64,000 nt of DNA from contig NZ_JANHOF010000004.1 in NCBI RefSeq assembly GCF_024498075.1, forward strand, positions 558,001 through 622,000, written 5' to 3'. Shown here in pieces: positions 8,688 through 16,817 of the stretch. A program made the position numbers and the translations under genes. Numbering within the stretch: position 1 is the stretch's first letter; each line of letters begins with the position of its first letter. The stretch comes from Paenibacillus mendelii (GTDB lineage: Bacteria; Bacillota; Bacilli; Paenibacillales; Paenibacillaceae). The notes beneath the pieces are model-generated. The model ran no database searches and was not told the DNA's origin. It was given only the letters and a program-made list of their open reading frames with translations.

Positions 8688-10427
8688 TTAAGCATCGGCT
8701 CCCGTTTCGAATTGCTGTTGAAAGGCTCTTACGGTCTCATGTATGGCTGCACTTGTCCGGCATTTCAATAATTCTTCGAACAACGAACGGCTGTCTTGCT
8801 GCCTTAGGCTAAGCAGCCGTTCTTTAATGGGCAGAATTGCGTGTGCGGACATGCTAAGCTCATCCACATCGAGAGCCAGCCAGATCGGCAAGGCACGAAT
8901 ATCTCCTGCCAGCTCCCCGCAGACGCCAACATGCGTTCCGCTTCGCTTGGCTGCTTCTACCGTCATCTTCAGCATCCGCAGAACAGCAGGGTGATAAGGC
9001 TCGTAAAGGTGAGAAATTTGATCATTCATACGGTCGACGGCCAGCGTGAATTGAACCAGATCATTCGTGCCGATACTGAAAAAGTCCACTTCCTCCGCAA
9101 GCATATCCGCAATCATGACCGCAGCAGGCAGCTCGATCATAATGCCCACTTCTATGTCGTTGTTGAATGCAATGCCTTCCGCTTCCAGCTCATGCTTCGC
9201 CTCCTGCAGGAGCGCATTGGCCCCCCTCACCTCTTCGACGGAAGAGATGAGCGGATACATAATTTTCACTTCGCCATAGGCACTGGTTCGCAAAATGGCT
9301 CTCAGCTGCGTTTTGAACAGATCCGTCTTATCCAAGCATATACGTATGGCACGGTAGCCGAGGAATGGATTGTCCTCTTCCGGAAGCTCAAAGTAGTCCA
9401 GCTGCTTGTCTCCGCCGATATCGAGCGTCCGGATAATTAACGGTCTTCCATTCAACTGTTCCGCGACATTCCGGTAGACATCGAATTGTTCCTCTTCCTT
9501 GGGAAGGCGGTGGCGGTCCATATAGAGAAATTCGGTTCGGAACAATCCCACCCCGCTCGTCCCGCTGCTTAACGCAATATCAAGCTCTTTAAGCGAGCTT
9601 ATATTAGCGGACAGCTCGATAATCTTGCCGTCCGGCGTGACGGAGCGAACTTGAGCGATTCCTTTGAGCCGTTGTCCAGCCTCTCTCTGACGGAGCTGCT
9701 GCTCGGTATAGTTGTCAATCAGATGGTCGTCCGGATCCAGGTGAACGATTCCGGTCGTTCCATCAATGATGAGCATGTCGCCGGTCTGGATCGCATCCTC
9801 CAGCTTGCCTTCAATGCCGACGACGAGGGGTACACCCAGTGCGCGCGCCATGATGGATGAATGCGATGTCGTGCTGCCTGCAAGAGTTGCTATGCCTAGC
9901 ACATGGTTAGGGTTCAGATGGGCCAGCTGCGACGGTGACAGCTCCTTGGCGACGAGAATAAAGGGCTGGGTGTCGGAAGGCAGCGTAATTTCCGGGGCGC
10001 CCAGCAAATGCTTCAACAGCCGGTTGCCGACATCCTTGATATCGAGAGCGCGCTCCTTCATATATTCATCATCGAGCAGATCAAACATCGTTACGAAATG
10101 ATCGATGGCTTCCTTAACCGCCACTTCAGCCGCTTTATATTGTCGCTGGATAATCCCTTGAATTTCATTCATGAACACGGGGTCTTCCAAAATGGCAATG
10201 TGCGCATCGAAGATATAGCTTTCCTCGGTACCGACAACTTCCCGAAGTTCATCTTTCATCTGCTCGATCTCACTTTTGGACGTTCGGATTCCTTCGTACA
10301 AACGTTCGAACTCTCTGGCTAAGTCACCAACGTCGATTTTTTGTTCCGGTAAATCCCATTCCCAGTTTGGCAGCACGAACGCTTTACCGATCGCGATACC
10401 TGAAGAAGCTCCTATTCCATGAATCAT
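8688..10427 (-). CDS. ptsI: Phosphoenolpyruvate-protein phosphotransferase (PTS Enzyme I)
   Basis: First enzyme of the sugar phosphotransferase system; it passes the phosphoryl group of PEP to HPr in the cytoplasm. Length is 579 aa. The phosphorylated histidine is His189 in the TTSHSSIMARALGVP motif, and the C-terminal PEP-binding half contains VGLFRTEFLYM and the CGELAGD motif with Cys at about residue 503. Its start codon overlaps the stop of the upstream EIICBA gene by four bases (ATGA), so the two are coupled. The usual ptsH (HPr) gene is not present between them or elsewhere in the window. Confidence 0.96.
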   Translation of the reverse strand: MIHGIGASSGIAIGKAFVLPNWEWDLPEQKIDVGDLAREFERLYEGIRTSKSEIEQMKDELREVVGTEESYIFDAHIAILEDPVFMNEIQGIIQRQYKAAEVAVKEAIDHFVTMFDLLDDEYMKERALDIKDVGNRLLKHLLGAPEITLPSDTQPFILVAKELSPSQLAHLNPNHVLGIATLAGSTTSHSSIMARALGVPLVVGIEGKLEDAIQTGDMLIIDGTTGIVHLDPDDHLIDNYTEQQLRQREAGQRLKGIAQVRSVTPDGKIIELSANISSLKELDIALSSGTSGVGLFRTEFLYMDRHRLPKEEEQFDVYRNVAEQLNGRPLIIRTLDIGGDKQLDYFELPEEDNPFLGYRAIRICLDKTDLFKTQLRAILRTSAYGEVKIMYPLISSVEEVRGANALLQEAKHELEAEGIAFNNDIEVGIMIELPAAVMIADMLAEEVDFFSIGTNDLVQFTLAVDRMNDQISHLYEPYHPAVLRMLKMTVEAAKRSGTHVGVCGELAGDIRALPIWLALDVDELSMSAHAILPIKERLLSLRQQDSRSLFEELLKCRTSAAIHETVRAFQQQFETGADA

Positions 10428-12313
10428 TCTTTATCCCCTCCACTGCTTCTCTCTTTCAGTACAACCGACATAACCGACGCTTGCCCCCGTTTCACGCTCT
10501 TGAACGGTGCGAAGCTCCAAGAACTGACGCGATCGGAATTTGTAATGACCATCGGTGTTGCAAGCGATTTAGCGCCGGCGCGTACATGCTGCAGGTCAAA
10601 TCTGATCAACAGCTGGCCAGGCTTCACCTGATCGCCTTCCTCTACTACAGCGGTAAAGCCCGTTCCTTTCATTTGTGAAGTATCGATACCGATATGAAGC
10701 AGCACGTCGAGTCCTTCAGGCGTTCGAATCCCTATAGCATGCAAGGATGGATAGATATGGATGACTTTGCCGTTGACGGGCGAGACCAGCTCTCCCCGAT
10801 CCGGGATAAACGCGACGCCATCGCCTACAAGCTTGCCCGCAAAGATCGGATCCGGAACCTCACTGAGCGGAATCATGCGTCCCTGCATAGGGGAACAGAA
10901 CAGAACGCGGGACAGATCGCGGCGGATCGCCTTGTCCATCTCCTCCCGAATGAGCTCCGAATACGTCCCGAATACGATCTGCACGTTGCCCCCGCCCAAG
11001 CGGATGACTCCCGCAGCACCTAAATTTTTCAGCGCATTCGTATCGATCAGCTTATCACTGGCTACCTTAAGCCGGAGCCGGGTTATGCAGGCTTCCATCT
11101 GTTGAATGTTCTCCTTGCCGCCGATTGCCTGCAGGATGAGCGGAGCCCGATAAGGGATATCTCCGGCCCACTCGTCCAGCTGAGACCCCTCTTCACGCCC
11201 TGGAGTAGGAATGCGGAAGCGCCTGATTGCCCAGCGAAACAGAAAGTAATAGATCAGACCAAACACAATACCGATCGGCAGCAGCAGCCAGCCTCTTGTC
11301 GCCAAGTGCTCATTAATCAAGTAATCAATTGCCCCTGCCGAGAAGGAAAAACCATGTCGGATACCCAGCTCATACGTAATCCACATAATGACCCCGGAGA
11401 GCAGTGCATGCACGACGAATAAGTAAGGGGCAACAAAAAGAAACGCGAATTCGATCGGCTCCGTTACACCGGTAAGGAAAGAAGCGAGCGCCGCAGACAT
11501 AAAGGTGATGCGGATCTTGGGCTTCAAGTCCTCCCTGGCTTCGTGGATAATGGCGAAGGCAATCGCCGGAAGCGCGAACATCATCGTCGGGTATAGACCG
11601 GCCATGAACGCACCCGCACTCGGATCGCCGGCAAAGAAACGCGGCAAATCGCCGAATACCATCGATCCGTCCGACAGCTCGTATCCGCCAACCTGAAACC
11701 AGAACACATGGCTAACCAGATGATGAAGACCAAATACGACGAGAATCCGCAGCACGAATCCGAACAGAAAGACGCCGAAGCCGCCGCCTGAAGAAACAAT
11801 ATTGCCAAGCTCCACCATCAGGTCTCTAATATTGGGAGCAAGCTCCACCATAAAAATACCCCAAAGAGCGGCAAACAGGCTGACGATTAACGGGACGAAA
11901 CGAGGTCCGCCGAAAAATTGAATATACTCCGGCAGCTGAATCGACTTGAACCGCTCGTTAAACAAGCTGGTCACATACCCGATCATCACGCCGGTAAGTA
12001 CCGTTGGTTCTAGTTCGAACCGGCTTGCACCGATAATGCTTGTATATATAAACATTCCCGCCAATGCCGCCAAACCAGCCGCGATCGCATTGCTTGTCAT
12101 GCCCATTGCAACACCAAATGCAAACAAATACGGCAGAAAAGCGAACAAGGCTTCCCCTGCCGTCTGCAGGTGACCTGGCATGCCCGGCATGCCGAAATCC
12201 ACCCATGGTAAAGCACTCAAGCTTAAAAAGATAGCAGCAGCAGGAAGGACGATCATGGGAAGCATGAGCGATCTTCCCAGCTGCTGCAGTTGCCCCATCA
12301 CATTCATTAACAA
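10424..12313 (-). CDS. PTS glucose/N-acetylglucosamine-type transporter, fused EIICBA
   Basis: Sugar uptake with phosphorylation, in the plasma membrane. Domain order is EIIC (about residues 1-370, ten or so hydrophobic segments, with GVTEPIEFAFLFVAPYLF), EIIB (about 390-470, phosphocysteine in MEACITRLRL) and EIIA (about 480-620, phosphohistidine in LLHIGIDTSQMKG). The order and motifs fit the glucose/GlcNAc family (PtsG, NagE); the substrate cannot be fixed from sequence alone. It is translationally coupled to ptsI. Upstream lie a TATAAT box, a TGGTTAACCA palindrome and a cre-like site, so carbon-source control is likely. No amino-sugar catabolic gene is adjacent. Confidence 0.9.
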   Translation of the reverse strand: MLMNVMGQLQQLGRSLMLPMIVLPAAAIFLSLSALPWVDFGMPGMPGHLQTAGEALFAFLPYLFAFGVAMGMTSNAIAAGLAALAGMFIYTSIIGASRFELEPTVLTGVMIGYVTSLFNERFKSIQLPEYIQFFGGPRFVPLIVSLFAALWGIFMVELAPNIRDLMVELGNIVSSGGGFGVFLFGFVLRILVVFGLHHLVSHVFWFQVGGYELSDGSMVFGDLPRFFAGDPSAGAFMAGLYPTMMFALPAIAFAIIHEAREDLKPKIRITFMSAALASFLTGVTEPIEFAFLFVAPYLFVVHALLSGVIMWITYELGIRHGFSFSAGAIDYLINEHLATRGWLLLPIGIVFGLIYYFLFRWAIRRFRIPTPGREEGSQLDEWAGDIPYRAPLILQAIGGKENIQQMEACITRLRLKVASDKLIDTNALKNLGAAGVIRLGGGNVQIVFGTYSELIREEMDKAIRRDLSRVLFCSPMQGRMIPLSEVPDPIFAGKLVGDGVAFIPDRGELVSPVNGKVIHIYPSLHAIGIRTPEGLDVLLHIGIDTSQMKGTGFTAVVEEGDQVKPGQLLIRFDLQHVRAGAKSLATPMVITNSDRVSSWSFAPFKSVKRGQASVMSVVLKERSSGGDKE

Positions 12314-12363
12314 ACCTCCTTTCCTGACGATATAGTCGCTGTAATGGGGTAACCCTAAGCCAT

Positions 12364-12423
12364 TGGTTAACCATTATAATCTCGTGTATCTGTTAAGCGG
12401 TGATTTGATCGTAAGCGTTCACA
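12364..12423 (-). promoter_or_regulatory. Control region of the EIICBA-ptsI operon: TATAAT, TGGTTAACCA palindrome, cre-like site
   Basis: On the minus strand a TATAAT occurs at 12373-12378. The perfect palindrome TGGTTAACCA at 12364-12373 overlaps its last base, near the expected transcription start. Upstream at 12410-12423 TGTGAACGCTTACG matches the cre consensus at about 12 of 14 positions. No clear -35 is present. The palindrome's TGGT/ACCA halves recall GntR-family operators, but this is only a resemblance. Confidence 0.45.
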
Positions 12424-12433
12424 GCCTCTTTGT

Positions 12434-12465
12434 CAAAAGAAAACGGCGGACCCTTAGGGCCCGCC
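12434..12465 (-). terminator. Terminator of the Q-rich repeat protein gene
   Basis: The minus strand has GGCGGGCCC-TAA-GGGTCCGCC, a nine-pair stem with one G-U pair, followed by GTTTTCTTTTG. Confidence 0.85.
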
Positions 12466-12500
12466 ACAAACGAATTTAAGCATTGCCCGCCCGCGTTTAA

Positions 12501-13097
12501 CTAGAAACGCTGGCCGCTTTGGGATTGCCCGCCTGCCGTATAACCGCCGGCATGCGAGATCACAGGACCTGCTTGCTGCGCTTGTCCTGTCGCTTGATAA
12601 ACCGGATGGAACTGCGATTGCGCCTGCGAGCTGAAGCTGCTCGTTCCTTGGAAAGCTTGCTGTCCCATGGAGGACGACGAGCTTGCAGAAGAATTCTGCC
12701 CAGCGGTATAACCAAATCTCGAAATAATTGGTTGTTGTTGCTGCTGACTCATCGGCGCTTGCATTTGCTGCTGTTGTTGTTGCTGCTGTCCAGAAGCTTG
12801 TGGTGCATAGAAATCTTGGCCGTTCGAATATCCAACGCGGGATATAACCGGACCGACAGAAGCGTTTATGCCAAAGCCGCTTCCTCCACCTTGCGAGCTG
12901 GACCGCATTTGTTGTTGGAACAAGCCGTTTTGGTTAGATTGAGCAGCAGAATATCCAACGTGCGAGATGACCGGACCGGCGTTTTGGGCTGAGATGCCGC
13001 CTCTTGATTTCGGAATACCTTGATACTGGGACTGCACAAACCCTACCGGCTGATACTTGTTGGATTGATTCTGAGACTGCTGGTTGTTTTGATACAC
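12501..13097 (-). CDS. Gln/Ser-rich low-complexity protein with four VISxxGY repeats, function unknown
   Basis: A 198-aa protein made almost entirely of Q, S, G, N and A. A motif recurs four times: GPVISHVGYSAAQ, GPVISRVGYSNGQ, QPIISRFGYTAGQ and GPVISHAGGYTAGGQ, encoded near 12943-12977, 12823-12857, 12702-12733 and 12535-12570. Poly-Gln and poly-Ser tracts lie between them. There is no signal peptide or membrane segment. The start is GTG, seven bases after GAGGAGG, and a strong terminator follows, so it is a genuine single-gene unit. Inference: a self-associating structural protein, perhaps of the spore coat, since repeat-rich Q/G/S/Y proteins are common there; no sporulation promoter was recognised to prove it. 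I do not know this family by name. Confidence 0.82.
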   Translation of the reverse strand: MYQNNQQSQNQSNKYQPVGFVQSQYQGIPKSRGGISAQNAGPVISHVGYSAAQSNQNGLFQQQMRSSSQGGGSGFGINASVGPVISRVGYSNGQDFYAPQASGQQQQQQQQMQAPMSQQQQQPIISRFGYTAGQNSSASSSSSMGQQAFQGTSSFSSQAQSQFHPVYQATGQAQQAGPVISHAGGYTAGGQSQSGQRF

Positions 13098-13199
13098 GTC
13101 TTGTCCTCCTCGAAATAATTGTAATGGGTTTCCAGCGGATGGCTAGAACCGCCGCTGAACCTTACTTATTGTTGGAGTGACAAGTCGAAATTATGTCCG

Positions 13200-13634
13200 T
13201 TAGGATTTGGGTTTTCCATGTGGCAGAAGGATGGAATCCTCGACCTTGATGCATCTGTCCATAATAACCCGGACACCGCCCTGCTCAGCGATTGCTGCCG
13301 CCTCATCGTTATGGACGCCTAGCTGCAGCCAGAGCACTTTAGCGCCGATCGCAACCGTCTCCTCCGCAATTGGAGGCGTGTGCTCGCTGCGTCGGAAGAC
13401 ATTCACTAAATCAACAGGATGAGGGATATCTTTCAAGGACGGGTACGATTTCTCCCCCAGAATAACCTCTGCATTGGGATTAACCGGAATGATCCGGTAA
13501 CCTTTGGCTTGCATGGCTTGAGATACCATATAAGAAGTCCGGTCCGGATTATCCGACAAACCTACAACTGCGATGGTATTCGTTTGTTCCAGGATACCTT
13601 TGATTTCGTCACGCGATGGATTTTGAAAAGCCAT
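13200..13634 (-). CDS. CoA-binding domain protein (YccU-like)
   Basis: A 144-aa Rossmann-fold protein of the CoA_binding_2 family. Visible features are the nucleotide-binding turn NTIAVVGLSDNPDRTSYMVSQAM, the strand YRIIPVNPNAEVILGEKSYPSL, and VDLVNVFRRSEHTPPIAEETVAIGAKVLWLQLGV, all typical of stand-alone CoA-binding proteins related to the succinyl-CoA synthetase alpha N-domain. The cellular role of this family is not established. It lies 52 bases downstream of the aroA stop on the same strand and could be co-transcribed. Confidence 0.9.
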   Translation of the reverse strand: MAFQNPSRDEIKGILEQTNTIAVVGLSDNPDRTSYMVSQAMQAKGYRIIPVNPNAEVILGEKSYPSLKDIPHPVDLVNVFRRSEHTPPIAEETVAIGAKVLWLQLGVHNDEAAAIAEQGGVRVIMDRCIKVEDSILLPHGKPKS

Positions 13635-13686
13635 TCATGAACACATCCTCTCCTGAGTTATCTTATATTGTCACATAAATGGAATA

Positions 13687-14979
13687 CTACTCGACCCATT
13701 CCACATTGGCGCCAAGCGCCTTAAGATGGTCGAAGAAAATGGGATATGATTTGGCGACATGATGGGCATCGCGTATGCGCAGCGGCTGTTTTGCCCGCAA
13801 ACCGACCACCGTGAGCGCCATAATGACCCGATGATCATAGTGTGCGTTGATTTCGACTCCGCCTTCCACGCCCTCGGGACGACCGTGAACGATAATCTCG
13901 CTTCTTCGTTCTTCCACATTCGCGCCTGCTTTGCGCAGCTCGTTCAAATAATCCGTGATACGGTCGCATTCCTTGTAGCGAAGGTTCTCGACATCGTAGA
14001 AACGGGAAGTTCCCTCGGCAAATACAGCCGCGGCCACCATCGCAAGCACGGCGTCCGTTGCTTTGTCCCCGTCAAATTCAAGCGCCTTCAGCCTGCCGTT
14101 GCCTTGTACGCGAACGACTCCTTGCTCATGTGTCAGCGGAACCTCCATCGTCCGTAGAACATCAATGATGGCACGCTCGCCCTGCTTGCTGTTTTCTTCC
14201 AGACGATGAATGGTCACATCGGATTGAGTGACCGCAGCCGCTGCGAGGATGGCAGCCGATCCCGGATAATCGCCTTGGACGATATAATCCTTGGCCGCGT
14301 ATCGTTGACCGCCGCGTATACGGTAATGCATAAGATCATCGCTGGCTTCAATGACAATACCCGCTTGGGCCAACACCTCTAGCGTTTGACCCACAACGAC
14401 CTTCGATTTCAGATCGTTAAGCACTTCAATCTCGCTATCCTCTTCAAGCAGCGGCGTAAGGAACAAGAGCGCGCTCAGGAATTGGGAGCTTACAGCGCCG
14501 GATACTTGAATTTTGCCGCCCTTCGGCTGTCCGCCGCGGATCGTGATGGGCAGTTTGCCCTCATGATGCTCAACCTCCACCCCGAGTTGGCCAAGGGCGG
14601 TTATAAGGTCGTCATGAGGCCGTTTGCCAAGGGAATCCGGGTACCGGTTAATGAAGGTAACCTCCGGACTGAGTGCCGCAATGGCCATCAGAAAACGAAG
14701 GACGGCTCCGGCATTGCCGACATCCAGCTGCTTGATATTCTTCGGTGTACGGCCGAAACCGGTTATGACGATCTTCTCGTTATCTTCCTCGATTATGGCA
14801 CCCAAATCCCGGATACAGCGGCGCATAGCATCGCTGTCCTCGCTATGAGCCGGGTAATATATCGTACTGGTTCCTTCTGCGAGCGCCGCAACAAGCAAAT
14901 AGCGGGTCGTATAGTTTTTGGAGGAGAGGGCTTGAATTTCGCCTTGCAGGTTCGGCGTTGGTGTAACGATAACATCCAT
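13687..14979 (-). CDS. aroA: 3-phosphoshikimate 1-carboxyvinyltransferase (EPSP synthase), divergent form
   Basis: Transfers the enolpyruvyl group of PEP to shikimate-3-phosphate, step six of the shikimate pathway. Length 430 aa and the two-domain pattern fit. The C-terminal NAHYDHRVIMALTVVGL and VAKSYPIFFDHLKALG motifs and the central VSSQFLSALLFLTPL (shikimate-binding SSQ) are clear. The N-terminal loop usually reading PGSKSxxxR is SSKNYTTR, and the loop usually reading GNAGTxxRP is GNAGAVLRF at about residues 86-95. The fold assignment is firm; these changes make catalytic details less certain. It is downstream of aroK-crcB-crcB on the same strand. A paralogue with another role is a less likely alternative. 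Confidence 0.88.
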   Translation of the reverse strand: MDVIVTPTPNLQGEIQALSSKNYTTRYLLVAALAEGTSTIYYPAHSEDSDAMRRCIRDLGAIIEEDNEKIVITGFGRTPKNIKQLDVGNAGAVLRFLMAIAALSPEVTFINRYPDSLGKRPHDDLITALGQLGVEVEHHEGKLPITIRGGQPKGGKIQVSGAVSSQFLSALLFLTPLLEEDSEIEVLNDLKSKVVVGQTLEVLAQAGIVIEASDDLMHYRIRGGQRYAAKDYIVQGDYPGSAAILAAAAVTQSDVTIHRLEENSKQGERAIIDVLRTMEVPLTHEQGVVRVQGNGRLKALEFDGDKATDAVLAMVAAAVFAEGTSRFYDVENLRYKECDRITDYLNELRKAGANVEERRSEIIVHGRPEGVEGGVEINAHYDHRVIMALTVVGLRAKQPLRIRDAHHVAKSYPIFFDHLKALGANVEWVE

Positions 14980-15052
14980 GATCTCGTCAAACTCCTTTGT
15001 ATGTAGAAAATTCTATGTATTCTTGATGGATTCAATTGTATGCTAAAGGGCA

Positions 15053-15424
15053 TCAATTCAAACAACGCAAAGCAACCACATAGCCAAGAGCAGCCAACAG
15101 AATTCCGACAGCAAGCGTCCCGGCTCCATATCGAGATGCCTCGCGGTAGGAACGCTGCCTGGCCAAGTTCACGATCTGCACCATGTAGGTGGAGAAGGTC
15201 GTGAAGCCTCCTAATACCCCCACTGCTAAGAAAAGGTATGACGTCTTATGTGTATCGTGATCATAGACTCCGGCTAACAGGCCGATCAATAGAGATCCAA
15301 TCGCGTTAATGACCCATGTTGCCAGGTAAGGCCGGAAGCCTCGGCTTTGTGCCAGCCGGCCGATCCCGTATCGGGCAACAGAGCCGATCGCTCCTCCCAA
15401 GGCAATGAGGATAACGGTGATCAT
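15053..15424 (-). CDS. crcB2: Fluoride channel CrcB/FluC, second subunit of a pair
   Basis: A 123-aa protein with four hydrophobic segments. FluC family marks: GGAIGSVARYGIGRL at the N terminus, NAIGSLLIGLLAG in segment two, and the GGFTTFSTYMVQ pore-lining motif in segment three. Fluc channels export fluoride passively as antiparallel dimers. Adjacent crcB genes in Firmicutes encode the two subunits of a heterodimer. Its ATG overlaps the stop of the upstream crcB by four bases. No fluoride riboswitch was recognised upstream of the operon. Confidence 0.93.
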   Translation of the reverse strand: MITVILIALGGAIGSVARYGIGRLAQSRGFRPYLATWVINAIGSLLIGLLAGVYDHDTHKTSYLFLAVGVLGGFTTFSTYMVQIVNLARQRSYREASRYGAGTLAVGILLAALGYVVALRCLN

Positions 15425-15819
15425 GACGATTGTCCTTCCTCTTGCTTCTGCTGCGGTTTGATCAGTGAATGGCCCGCATAGACTGCCACAAGTCCGATAC
15501 CTGCACTTAAGACAATATATCCCGCAGCGGATAGCAGATGACCGTGCTCAACCATGTGGAGAGTCTCTAAACTAAAGGACGAAAATGTCGTGAAGGCTCC
15601 GATAAAGCCGGTTCCTATCGCTTCTCTCCACAAATCACTAACGAAGTAACGGGAGACGTATGCAAAAAAAGCGCCAAGCACGAAGCTTCCTGCGATATTG
15701 CAAAGGAATGTCGCCCACGGCCAAGAGTATACGGATGCTTGTGGCAGCAGCTGGTTCACCCCATATCTGCAAACGGCGCCAAACGCTCCGAAGAAAGCGA
15801 TCAAACCGGCTGTTTTCAT
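15421..15819 (-). CDS. crcB1: Fluoride channel CrcB/FluC, first subunit of a pair
   Basis: A 132-aa four-segment membrane protein with the same marks as its partner: GAFGAVCRYGVNQLL, NIAGSFVLGAFFA and GAFTTFSSFSLET. The ATG at 15819 is chosen over an upstream in-frame ATG at 15843 because GGAG precedes it and it forms an ATGA overlap with the aroK stop. The second crcB follows with another ATGA overlap, so aroK, crcB1 and crcB2 are tightly coupled. The role is fluoride efflux at the plasma membrane, probably as a heterodimer. Confidence 0.93.
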   Translation of the reverse strand: MKTAGLIAFFGAFGAVCRYGVNQLLPQASVYSWPWATFLCNIAGSFVLGAFFAYVSRYFVSDLWREAIGTGFIGAFTTFSSFSLETLHMVEHGHLLSAAGYIVLSAGIGLVAVYAGHSLIKPQQKQEEGQSS

Positions 15820-16343
15820 CCCCGACTCCGCCAGCTGTCCCATATTTTATCGGCTACCTGCTGGGCGGTCAGTCCTGTCGTATTAAGGGTTAAATGCGCG
15901 AAATCGTATGCATGTTTACGTTCTAGCAGAAGCTTGTGTACGCGATCTGCCGCATTACCCTGCAGCAGCGGCCTTGCCGGATCATTGCCGACCCGCTGGA
16001 TAATGTCAGCCGTGTCGGCCGTTAACGCTATGACAAAACCATTGCTGAGCATCGCTTCCCTGTTCTGTTCCGCTAGTACGGCGCCACCGCCAGTCGCGAT
16101 GATCTGAACTTCTGAACGCGACAGGATCTCGCTAAGCGTGTCCGACTCCGCCTTCCGGAAAGCACCTTCACCCTCTTCGGCGAATATATCCCGTATGAGA
16201 CGCCCTTCTCGGCGTTCAATCTCGGCATCCATGTCGACGACAGCATAACCCAGCCGCTGGGCGAGCAGCTGCCCGACTGTCGATTTCCCGGTCCCCATAA
16301 AGCCGATAAGCACAATATGCGTCGGCATCTTCTTTCCATTCAT
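15816..16343 (-). CDS. aroK: Shikimate kinase
   Basis: Phosphorylates shikimate at the 3-OH with ATP, one step before EPSP synthase. The P-loop GFMGTGKST lies near the N terminus, followed by the shikimate-binding D.D.EIERREG segment (VVDMDAEIERREGR), ATGGGAVL (Walker B-like GGG loop) and the lid arginine in NDPARPLLQG. About 175 aa, normal. Three starts are possible: GTG 16355, ATG 16343 and ATG 16328; 16343 is chosen because AGGTG sits nine bases upstream. Translational coupling to two fluoride-channel genes is unusual. Confidence 0.93.
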   Translation of the reverse strand: MNGKKMPTHIVLIGFMGTGKSTVGQLLAQRLGYAVVDMDAEIERREGRLIRDIFAEEGEGAFRKAESDTLSEILSRSEVQIIATGGGAVLAEQNREAMLSNGFVIALTADTADIIQRVGNDPARPLLQGNAADRVHKLLLERKHAYDFAHLTLNTTGLTAQQVADKIWDSWRSRG

Positions 16344-16504
16344 TGTTCTTGGCACCTACTTATCATGCGAGTATCCACCCTGTTTAACCAGCCACTATCA
16401 TACCATTATTACGTTGGGACGGGTATAAAAAAGTTCATTTTGCCGTAGAGATGATAGTACACTGCTAGTCATAAAAAATCTGTATTCAAGGGAGTGATCC
16501 GAAC

Positions 16505-16813
16505 ATGGCTCTTAACCGGGATCCTCATCAGGCAGGCGATCGATTCAGCCGCCTGCTTGCACCCGATTATCCACTTTGCCGCGACGACGTTATATGGATG
16601 CTCGAGTATGTGAAAAAGAAAGTGGCTGACGAAGCGTCCGAGTTATCGAACCTTCCCCAACCACGTTTGCTGCATATTTTTCAAAGCTTTGCCGAGGCCT
16701 CGATGATCCTGATCAAGCAGCGGAGCGGCGGATGCGGCCCTGAGACTGACCGCCTGCGCAGCTGCCTGAGAGAAGCATCGCAGGCGCTTAAAGAAGTCTA
16801 TACCTCGGACTAG
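16505..16813 (+). CDS. Small protein of unknown function
   Basis: A 102-aa soluble, mostly helical protein with no family I recognise. The ORF is supported by AGGGAGTGA seven bases before the ATG and by its isolated position between aroK (divergent) and gnd (convergent, only four bases after the stop). The sequence has three cysteines (near residues 25, 77 and 87) that form no obvious metal motif, and a central VKKKVADEASEL helix. It could be a Paenibacillus-specific housekeeping peptide; no function is proposed. Confidence 0.7.
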   Translation: MALNRDPHQAGDRFSRLLAPDYPLCRDDVIWMLEYVKKKVADEASELSNLPQPRLLHIFQSFAEASMILIKQRSGGCGPETDRLRSCLREASQALKEVYTSD

Positions 16814-16817
16814 AAGA

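Noticed and set aside
16344-16504. Fluoride riboswitch upstream of the aroK-crcB operon
   Set aside because: No GGCGATGG-type start or pseudoknot pattern was seen on either strand.
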